Shown here in pieces: positions 1 to 6,300 of a stretch of 6,845 nucleotides of DNA; positions within the stretch are counted from its first letter, which is position 1; each line of letters opens with the position of its first letter. The notes beneath the pieces were generated by a model. The model was not told where the DNA came from. It saw only the letters and a list, made by a program, of their open reading frames with translations, and searched no databases. The position numbers and the translations under genes were made by a program. This DNA comes from Anaerolineae bacterium (GTDB lineage Bacteria > Chloroflexota > Anaerolineae > UBA1429): contig JAFGLK010000350.1 in NCBI GenBank assembly GCA_016928125.1, positions 1 to 6,845 of the forward strand, read 5' to 3'.

Positions 1-240
1 ACCGTGGTGGTCATGCTCACCACCATGTGGTGGTGGAACTCCTTCGATCTGCAGAAGATCCTGAGCCCCGTGGGCAGCCTGGGCTACAACGCCATGACCC
101 TGCCCATCCTGGCCTGGTTCGAGGCCTTTCAGTGGAATCACCTGGGACGGGGCGCGGCCATCTCCGTCGTCTCGCTCGTGGTCATGTTTGCTTTGATGGT
201 CGGCAACGTGCGGCGAGAAATGCGCGCCGTGCAGGAGTAG
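1..240 (+). CDS. ABC sugar-transporter permease, MalF/UgpA type (5'-truncated)
   Basis: This is the last 79 codons of an inner-membrane permease; the reading frame is already open at base 1 and ends at TAG 238-240. The visible part has a hydrophobic stretch, then a W/N/F/D cluster (WWWNSFDLQ), which corresponds to the 'W..FN.FD' segment after the EAA loop in MalF/UgpA-family permeases. A final membrane helix follows (about GAAISVVSLVVMFALMVG), then a short basic cytoplasmic tail. The usual Gly-Gly-Pro after this segment is absent and a SPVGSLGYN stretch stands in its place. The EAA loop itself lies upstream of the window. Family knowledge: such permeases form heterodimers with a MalG-type partner, which is the next gene 10 bp downstream. 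The substrate cannot be told from this fragment. Confidence 0.85.
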   Translation, partial: TVVVMLTTMWWWNSFDLQKILSPVGSLGYNAMTLPILAWFEAFQWNHLGRGAAISVVSLVVMFALMVGNVRREMRAVQE

Positions 241-243
241 GAG
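239..243 (+). promoter_or_regulatory. Shine-Dalgarno of the MalG-type permease
   Basis: AGGAG lies seven bases before ATG 251 and shares bases with the TAG stop of the upstream permease. It fixes the start of the second permease and suggests coupled translation of the pair. A second AGGAG at 233-237 lies farther back, inside the upstream coding end. Confidence 0.7.
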
Positions 244-250
244 ACTGAGA

Positions 251-1138
251 ATGAGCGCCATCTCCATCGCCCGGGTGGCTCAGCGGCGTGCCCGCCATCA
301 CAAGTTGGCCTTTCGCGCTCTGCGTCTGGTGGTCTGCTACGCCCTGCTGATCCTCATCACCCTTTTCTGTGTCTTCCCCCTGGCCTGGATCCTGAAGACC
401 TCCTTCGAGAGTCCTCAGTACATCCGCAACCCGCAGATCCAATGGCTGCCGATCCAGCCTACGCTGGACAACTACCGGGAGGTGCTCACCAACCCGCGCG
501 CCATGATTGGTCGCTCTTTCATGAATAGCCTGTTCGTGTCTGGGGTGGCGACTCTCTTCTCGGTGGGCATGACCACTCTGGCGGGCTACGCCATGTCACG
601 CTTTCGCTTCCGCGGCAAGTTCATCTTCAGCGTGTACTTGGTGCTCATCAACATGATCCCCGGGACGCTGATCCTCATATCCATGTTCATCCTCCTGATC
701 AGACTGCACCTGGTGAACACCTACTGGGGGCTGATGGCGTTCTACGCCTCGGCCGATATCCCATTGGCCACCTGGATGCTCAAAGGCTACTTCGACAGCA
801 TCCCTGTGGACATGGAAGAGCAGGCCATGATCGACGGCGCCACGCGCCTGGGCGCCCTCCGCCATATCATTGCCCCCCTGGCCCTGCCCGGCATCGTGGC
901 CGTGTCCATATTCGTCTTCATGGGCAGCTGGAACGAGTTCATGGCCGCCCTGACCATCCTGCAGAAGCAGGAGATGCGCACGCTGCCCGTGCAGATCATC
1001 AACTTCATGGGCTTCCAGCGCGTGGAATGGGGCCCTGTGATGGCCTATAGCATCATCGTGGGGCTGCCGGTGGGCGTGCTATTTGCCGTGGCGCAACGCC
1101 GGCTGGTCGGAGGGCTGACCGCAGGCTTCACCAAGTGA
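251..1138 (+). CDS. ABC carbohydrate transporter permease, MalG/UgpE type
   Basis: Complete 295-residue inner-membrane permease, a normal length for the family. A basic N-terminal tail is followed by about six membrane segments (near residues 24-48, 91-113, 125-151, 155-178, 211-230 and 262-281). The cytoplasmic EAA loop, which docks on the ATPase subunit, is at residues 189-214: EEQAMIDGA, then I207, P209 and L210, ending LPG at 212-214. The start ATG at 251 is supported by AGGAG at 239-243, seven bases upstream and overlapping the stop of the preceding permease gene, so the two are translationally linked. It is the second half of a MalF/MalG-type pair for uptake of a sugar, oligosaccharide or polyol. 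The solute-binding protein, if in this operon, would be upstream. No transporter gene follows, so this is probably the operon's last cistron. Exact substrate is unknown. Confidence 0.93.
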   Translation: MSAISIARVAQRRARHHKLAFRALRLVVCYALLILITLFCVFPLAWILKTSFESPQYIRNPQIQWLPIQPTLDNYREVLTNPRAMIGRSFMNSLFVSGVATLFSVGMTTLAGYAMSRFRFRGKFIFSVYLVLINMIPGTLILISMFILLIRLHLVNTYWGLMAFYASADIPLATWMLKGYFDSIPVDMEEQAMIDGATRLGALRHIIAPLALPGIVAVSIFVFMGSWNEFMAALTILQKQEMRTLPVQIINFMGFQRVEWGPVMAYSIIVGLPVGVLFAVAQRRLVGGLTAGFTK

Positions 1139-1141
1139 CGT

Positions 1142-1165
1142 TGACCCACGACGTCGTGCAGGTCA
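1142..1165. repeat. Palindrome/hairpin immediately after the permease operon
   Basis: CACGACGTCGTG at 1147-1158 is a perfect 12-bp palindrome beginning nine bases after the permease stop. It is flanked by TGACC (1142-1146) and, after a 2-nt CA bulge, by GGTCA (1161-1165), so RNA across the site can fold into a nested stem. No T-run follows, so it does not look like a standard intrinsic terminator. It could be a 3'-end-stabilising hairpin, part of a termination region, or a dimeric regulator's site. The symmetry is seen directly; the role is inferred. Confidence 0.55.
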
Positions 1166-1197
1166 GATGCGCACGCTGCCAGCCGAATGTGGTCTGG

Positions 1198-1229
1198 CCA
1201 TCTCCTCTCGGATGCCCCCATCTCCTCTC
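1198..1229. repeat. 12-bp direct repeat with 20-bp period upstream of a promoter
   Basis: CCATCTCCTCTC occurs exactly twice, at 1198-1209 and 1218-1229, with 8 bp between copies. The 20-bp period is close to two DNA helical turns, so both copies face roughly the same side. The second copy ends 21 bp before the -35 hexamer of the promoter at 1251-1280, a usual place for an activator. The exact repetition is observed; use as a binding site is inference. Confidence 0.5.
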
Positions 1230-1250
1230 TGGCGGGCGAGAAATCGCCAA

Positions 1251-1280
1251 TTGACGCCACCGGACCAGGCATGCTATAGT
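1251..1280 (+). promoter_or_regulatory. Sigma-70-type promoter for the DUF2207 gene
   Basis: The -35 box TTGACG (1251-1256, 5/6 to consensus) and the -10 box TATAGT (1275-1280, 5/6) are separated by 18 bp. A TG one base before the -10 (1272-1273) adds an extended -10 element. Transcription would start near 1287, leaving a leader of about 166 nt before ATG 1453. The match stands out in otherwise GC-rich intergenic DNA. It implies that the DUF2207 gene is transcribed independently of the permease operon. Confidence 0.65.
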
Positions 1281-1452
1281 GGCGATGAACGCCGCGCCGT
1301 CAGCTGTGGCACGATGGACGAGCCATGGCGCGCTAGCATGCTGCCCTCGTGAGCTCGGCCTGGCGATCGAAACCCACGTGCTTTGCCTGGGATGTGAGGC
1401 AGCAGAGCGCCAAGAATGCGCCTAGACGAACTGCCGTTAGCGGAGGTGTGAC
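1281..1452 (+). other. Leader region of the DUF2207 mRNA
   Basis: Together with the repeats and promoter above, this completes the 314-bp gap between the permease and DUF2207 genes. I see no convincing ORF: an open stretch at 1167-1352 overlaps the promoter and has no Shine-Dalgarno. A modest hairpin is possible around 1379-1404, where TGC-TT-TGCCT can pair with AGGCAGCA across an 8-nt loop. A three-base-pair CCG/CGG stem at 1434-1443 abuts the ribosome site. I recognise no riboswitch. Just before the start lies a strong Shine-Dalgarno, GGAGGTG at 1442-1448. Confidence 0.35.
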
Positions 1453-3177
1453 ATGAAGCCGAGGCACGGACTTGCGGTTGTCGTCCTCACCGTGGCGAGT
1501 CTTCTGTGGGCCAGCCCTGTGCTGGCTGGCAAGCACTACAGCGCCGAGGTTTTCGACGTCGTGCTCGATGTGCAGGAGGACGGTGCGCTCGTGGTGACGG
1601 AGACCGTCAGGTTCCGCTTTGAGGGCGGGCCCTTCACCTACGCCTTCCGAGACCTGGCCTACACGGAGCTCGATGAGATCGACCGCCTGCAGGCCAGCAT
1701 GGATGGTGCCACCCTGCCGCAAGGCACTGAGCCCGGGGAGGTCGAGGTTGTCGCCGGGCGGCCCCTCAAGGTGACGTGGCACTTTGCGCCCACATCGGAC
1801 TCGGTGCATGAGTTCGTGCTGACCTACCGGGTGCAGGGAGTCATCCGCAAGGAGATCGATGCCGATGCCCTGATCTGGCGGGCCATCCCCGAGGAGCACG
1901 ACTATGAGATCGAGCGGAGCACGATCACGCTGCACCACCCCGCCTCAATTGGGCTGGTGGGCGTGCCCCAGCTGTCGGGGGTGGCGTCCAGCCAGGAGTC
2001 GGGCGATGGATGGGTGCGGTGGTCGGCCGGCGGGATCGGCGCCGACGATTCGTTGGTGGTGACGGCGCGCTTCGCTCCGGGCAGCCTCGTTAAGGTTGCC
2101 CCGGCATGGCAAGCCCGGCAGGCCGAGCAACAGCAGGTGGAGGCCAAGGCGCTGCGCACGGGCCTGACGGCAGGGCTCCTGAGCCTGGCGGCGGGGCTTG
2201 CCGCCCTGGCCTGGTTCGTGGTGAGGCAGCGGCGCGCTGCCGAAGCCGGCGATGCCCCGCTTGTAAGCGAGAGCATGTCGGCAGACGAGACCCCGCCGGG
2301 CATGGCCGTCATGCTGACCCAGACCGGCATGCCGGCGCTGGCCACGCTGTTCGATCTGGCCGGCCGGGGGGTTCTGCGCATCGAGGAGGGCGGCAAGGGC
2401 CTGTTCGGGACAAGACGCTACAGCCTATCCCGCGTGCCGACCGACGTGCCTCTGCGGCCCCACGAAGAAGGGCTCCTGCGCGCCGTCTTCGAGGAGAGGA
2501 GCGGGGGACAACGCGATAGCCTCCCGCTCTCCCAAGTCGGCCATCGAGTGGGCTCGCGCAACAAGTGGTACCGGGAGCCGCTGAAGCAGGATCTGGAAGG
2601 GGCCGGCTGGTACGATGCCCGGCGCAAGACGGCGCGCGATCTTCTGATGGCCGTGGGCGTTGTGGCCATCCTGGTTGGGGGAGCCGTGGCAGTGGGCGGG
2701 CTCATCCTGGCGATCACAGCGGCGGCGCGTGGGGCCGCAACGGCCGCGACATCGGGCGCGGTGATGGCCGGGGTAGGCGCGGCGCTGTTTCCGTTGGGGT
2801 TGGTCGGGCTGGTGGCCGGCAGTGCGCTTTCGCCCCTTTCTGAGGCGGGAAAGCAGGCGGCGGCGACCTGGAAGGGCTTCGCCGCCGATCTCAAGAACAT
2901 CATTCGCCAGCGCGAATTCGTCGGCGGCGAGGAGCTCTTTGAGCGCTACCTGCCATTCGCCGCCGGCTTTGGGCTGGGCGAGAGGTGGGCCAAACACTTC
3001 CAGAAGCACGGCTACTCCACCGTTCCGGCCTGGTTCCGGTCCCTGGGAGCCGATGGTAGGGACTTCAATGCGGTGGTGGTGCTTATGGCCTCGACCCATA
3101 ACTCCTTCAGCTCTGGCGGCGGAGGCGCAGCCGGGGCGGCCGGTGCCTCAGGCGGCGGCGCTTCGGGGGCGGGATAG
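1453..3177 (+). CDS. DUF2207-family membrane protein with glycine-rich tail
   Basis: Predicted membrane-anchored protein of 574 residues; its biochemical function is unknown. Residues 1-25 look like a signal peptide (basic start, hydrophobic core, cleavage after PVLA). Residues 26-235 form an extracytoplasmic beta-rich domain of the DUF2207 type, opening with a YSAEVFDVVLDVQEDGALVV segment and followed by VTETVRFRF and YAFRDL. A membrane helix lies at about 237-257, a soluble part at 258-396, and a hydrophobic pair at about 397-421 and 432-458. The C-terminal segment carries W473, F476 and ELFERYLPFAAGFGLGERW (494-512), a hallmark of the family (which I recall includes E. coli YciQ). The end is Gly/Ala/Ser-rich (554-574), a degenerate form of the family's glycine tail. 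GGAGGTG at 1442-1448 supports the ATG at 1453. LemA, a common neighbour of this family, is not in the window. The upstream promoter suggests a stand-alone gene. Confidence 0.85.
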   Translation: MKPRHGLAVVVLTVASLLWASPVLAGKHYSAEVFDVVLDVQEDGALVVTETVRFRFEGGPFTYAFRDLAYTELDEIDRLQASMDGATLPQGTEPGEVEVVAGRPLKVTWHFAPTSDSVHEFVLTYRVQGVIRKEIDADALIWRAIPEEHDYEIERSTITLHHPASIGLVGVPQLSGVASSQESGDGWVRWSAGGIGADDSLVVTARFAPGSLVKVAPAWQARQAEQQQVEAKALRTGLTAGLLSLAAGLAALAWFVVRQRRAAEAGDAPLVSESMSADETPPGMAVMLTQTGMPALATLFDLAGRGVLRIEEGGKGLFGTRRYSLSRVPTDVPLRPHEEGLLRAVFEERSGGQRDSLPLSQVGHRVGSRNKWYREPLKQDLEGAGWYDARRKTARDLLMAVGVVAILVGGAVAVGGLILAITAAARGAATAATSGAVMAGVGAALFPLGLVGLVAGSALSPLSEAGKQAAATWKGFAADLKNIIRQREFVGGEELFERYLPFAAGFGLGERWAKHFQKHGYSTVPAWFRSLGADGRDFNAVVVLMASTHNSFSSGGGGAAGAAGASGGGASGAG

Positions 3178-3198
3178 GCGCCTAGCGTCCCAACCTTA

Positions 3199-3275
3199 CG
3201 ATCCACGAAGGGCACGAAGAGACACGAAGCACACGCACGGACTTCCTTGGTGGTCTTCGTGTCCTTGGCGGATCG
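3199..3275. repeat. Inverted intergenic element made of 9-nt CCACGAAGG-like units
   Basis: Two 22-nt arms, 3199-3220 and 3254-3275, are complementary at 19 of 22 positions and separated by 33 nt. The arms are themselves repeats of a 9-nt unit. On the + strand CCACGAAGG (3203-3211), GCACGAAGA (3212-3220) and ACACGAAGC (3222-3230, after one extra G) follow one another. On the - strand the same unit appears three times in exact 9-nt register at 3245-3271: CCGCCAAGG, ACACGAAGA and CCACCAAGG. An alternative perfect 9-bp stem pairs 3221-3229 with 3255-3263. From memory, CACGAAG-type repeats are dispersed between genes in several environmental bacterial lineages. Here it lies 21 bp after the DUF2207 stop and could fold in RNA as a 3' hairpin. 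No T-run marks it as a simple terminator. Confidence 0.65.
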
Positions 3276-3295
3276 TCGGCTAATCTCGGGACCAT

Positions 3296-3324
3296 TTGCC
3301 GGTGTGGTCCAGAAGGTGTAGAAT
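3296..3324 (+). promoter_or_regulatory. Candidate sigma-70-type promoter for the cyclase gene
   Basis: TTGCCG (3296-3301, 4/6 to the -35 consensus) and TAGAAT (3319-3324, 5/6 to the -10) are 17 bp apart. Transcription would begin near 3331, giving a short leader of about 30 nt before GTG 3363. It is weaker than the promoter at 1251-1280, and read-through from the DUF2207 gene remains possible. Confidence 0.4.
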
Positions 3325-3351
3325 GGCCTCCAGTGGTCCGTCCCGGCGAAT

Positions 3352-3358
3352 GAGGAGG
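3352..3358 (+). promoter_or_regulatory. Shine-Dalgarno that fixes the GTG start of the cyclase gene
   Basis: GAGGAGG lies four bases before GTG 3363. An in-frame TGA at 3351-3353 overlaps it, so translation cannot start earlier. The first in-frame ATG is at 3639 (residue 93), and starting there would lose both zinc ribbons. The GTG is therefore strongly preferred even though the spacing is slightly short. Confidence 0.75.
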
Positions 3359-3362
3359 CGAG

Positions 3363-6300
3363 GTGTACTGCCCCAAGTGCCGGCGCCCGTGTCCCGCGGA
3401 CTTTGCGTTCTGCCCTCACTGTGGGTCCGCCCTAGAATCTACGTGCTTGCGATGCGGTGGCCTCGCGCCCGCGGGTGCCGCCTTCTGTCCGCGCTGCGGA
3501 GCCCCCTTGGTGGGCGAATCAGCGGACCCTAGCAGGAGCTTCTCTGGCGGCTCCCCTTCCTCCGCAGAACGCACGGCAGAGCTCGGCCAGGAACCGCATA
3601 TTGCCGCCGACCAGGCGCGGCAGCGCGCGCTGGAGCGGATGGTGCCGCGCGAATACATGGAGCAGTTGCTGGCCACGCGCGATGCCCCGGCGCAGCCGCA
3701 GCGCCGGCTGATCACCATCCTCTTCTGCGACGTCGTTGGCTCTGTGGCCATATCCGAGGGCCTTGACCCCGAGGAGGTCCTCGAAGTGATGAACGGCGCG
3801 TTCGAGGCCCTCATTCGCCCTGTCCTGCACCACCACGGCACACTGGCCCGCCTGATGGGCGATGCCATCCTGGCCTTCTTCGGCGCGCCGGTGGCGCATG
3901 AGGACGATCCCGAGCGTGCTGTGCGTGCGTCGCTGGAGATGGTGGAGAACGCGCATCTCTACGCTGCGCGCCTGGCGCAGGAGCGGGGCCTTGAGCGGTT
4001 TTCTGTTCGGGCCGGGATCAACACAGGGCTCGTGGCTGTCGGAGAGGTGGGCATCGATCTGCGCGTCGAGTACACGGCCATGGGGGATGCCGTGAACTTG
4101 GCCGCTCGCTTGGAGGCAGCGGCCCCTCCCGGAGGCGTGCTCATCACCCACGATACCTACCGCCACGTGCGCGGCCGTTTCGATGTGGTCCCGCAGGCTC
4201 CCCTGACCGTCAAGGGCCATCCCGGCCCGGTGCAGTGCTACCTGGTGGAGCGTGCCAAACCGCGAGCCTTCCCCATCGGCAGCCGTGGGGTCGAGGGAAT
4301 AGCCACGCGCATGGTAGGCCGTGACGCCGAGCTGGCCGCGCTGCAGCAGGCGTACCTGGATGCCGCCGATGGACACCAGGCTCGGGTGGTGACCGTGCTC
4401 GGAGAGGCCGGGATCGGCAAGAGCCGCCTGCTGGACGAATTCGCCAGCTGGGTCGAGCTGCGGCCTGAGCGTGTGGACTACTGGAAAGCCCGCGCCGCGC
4501 GGGTGAGCCAGTCGGTACCCTATGGGTTGCTGCGCAACCTGTTCGCCCGCCGCTTCGGAATCCTGGACAGCGACAGCGCGGCCGTGGCGCTGACCCGCTT
4601 CCGCCAGGGTATGGCTGGCATCCTCGAAGCCGAGCAGGCCGATCTGGCCGGTCACCTCGCCGGTTTCGACTTCTCTTCCAGCCCCACCGTGCGAGCCCTG
4701 CTGGGCAGCCCTTCATTCGGTCAGATTGCTAGCGCCTCGCTCCGCCGGGCGCTGAGCATCCTCTGGCGACTTGGCCAGCTCACCCAAGTCCCACAGTGGC
4801 CCGGAGACGAGACGGCACACGGTGTGGCCTATGGTCCAAGCGCCAGCGGGCATGAAGAGCCGGCGCTGTTGCTCTTGGAGGATCTGCACTGGGCCGACGA
4901 CGCTTCTCTGGACCTGATCGCTGGCCTCGTCGCAGAGGCTCCGCGCGCCCGCTTGCTGGTCTTGGCCGCGGCGCGCCCCCAGTTGCTGGAACGCCGTCCC
5001 AACTGGGGCGAGGGACTGGACGCCTATGTCCGCTTGGAGCTGCGGCCACTTTCCCGGCGCAGCGGCAGGGCCCTGGTCGGCGAGATCCTGCAGCGGGCTG
5101 CGGAGGTGCCGGAGGATCTCTGTGAGATGCTGGTGGACGGCTCCGAGGGCAACCCCTTCTTTCTCGAAGAACTGGTCAAGATGCTCATCGAGGACGGCGC
5201 CATCGAGCCCGATGTTGAGCGGTGGCACATCGACGGGCAACGCCTCGGCCAGGTGCGGCTGCCGCCGACGCTGACGGCGGTGCTCCAGGCGCGGCTGGAT
5301 GCCCTGCCGCCCGATGAAAGGCTGGTGTTGCAGCGGGCCTCCGTGATCGGCCGGCAGTTCTGGGACAGCCTGGTGGTCGAGCTGGTGCCCGAGGGGATGG
5401 AGGTGGGTGCGTTGCTCGCCGCGCTGCGATCGCGTGAGCTGGTGTTCCGGCGGGAGCGGCCTGCCTTCGATGCTGTGCAGGAGTACACCTTCAAGCACTC
5501 CTTCTTGCGCGAGGTGACCTACGAGACCGTCCTGCTCCATGTGCGACGGAACTGCCATGGGCAGGTGGCCCGCTGGCTGGAGGCGCACGCGGGGGAGCGC
5601 CTGGGTGAGTATCTGGCGCTCATCGCCGAGCATTGGCGGCTGGCGGGTGAGGGCACGGTGGCGGCGGGCTGGTATATGCGCGCTGGCGAGCGGGCTGCGG
5701 CCTTGGGCGAGATGACCGATGCCCGCGGATTCTTCGCCAGTGCTCTGGAGCTCTTGCCTCCGGACGACCTGGCGCTGCGATGGCGCGCCTTGGCCGGTCA
5801 AGATGAGGTCTTGGGCGTGCTGGGCGACTCGGATGCTCGGCAGGCTGCCGACCAGGCGCTGCTCGTTCTGGCGCAGCAGATGGGCGACGACAACCGCCTG
5901 GCGGAAGCGCATTACCGGCGCGGCCATTACCTCGGCGTGCTGAGCCGCTACCCAGAAGCGCTGGAGGCTCTGGATGCCGCACTCGCTGTTGCTGTGCGCG
6001 CCGGCAACCGCCACTTACGCGCCAAGACCCTGCCGCTCAAGGTCTTCACCCTGACCCGCATGGGCCGCATGCCCGAGGCCGGAGCGATCACCGGCGAAGC
6101 GCTGGCTTGCGCCGAGATGCCGGGCGAGCCGGAGATCTTGGCTCGCGCCCTCAGCAATGTGTCTATCTACTACGCGGCCGCCGGCGACCTATCCAGGGCA
6201 GCTCAACTCATCGCCCGCCAGGCCGAGACCATGCAGCAAGTAGGCAACCCGGTAGGCCAGGCCATCAGCCTGGGCAACTTGGGCTATTACTACCTGTTGC

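Noticed and set aside
1167..1352. Small + strand ORF of 61 codons between the permease and DUF2207 genes
   Set aside because: No Shine-Dalgarno, and it spans the promoter and direct repeat. The peptide has no hydrophobic segment or recognisable motif.
1139..1452. Possible CRP/cAMP receptor site, given the cyclase gene nearby
   Set aside because: TGTGA half-sites occur (near 1393 and 1447), but none has a TCACA partner at the required spacing.
1333..1938. Minus-strand frame of 201 codons over the DUF2207 start and leader
   Set aside because: It overlaps the signal peptide and Shine-Dalgarno of a well-supported gene, and its composition is typical of an antisense shadow.
3199..3275. CRISPR array
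   Set aside because: The repeated units are only 9 nt, adjacent and inverted, with no spacers and no cas genes.
3199..3275. Standard rho-independent terminator for the DUF2207 gene
   Set aside because: The stem is long, but the loop is 33 nt and no T-run follows the right arm, so I list it as a repeat element instead.
3519..4655. Minus-strand open frame of 378 codons opposite the cyclase domain
   Set aside because: Same reasoning: it mirrors the cyclase and Walker A coding frame, has no family signature, and I see no convincing ribosome site.
4713..6014. Long minus-strand open frame of 433 codons inside the ATPase/TPR region
   Set aside because: It is antisense to a gene with clear domain motifs. 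Its protein is low-complexity (Gln/His/Arg/Pro-rich) with no recognisable family, as expected for a shadow frame in GC-rich DNA.
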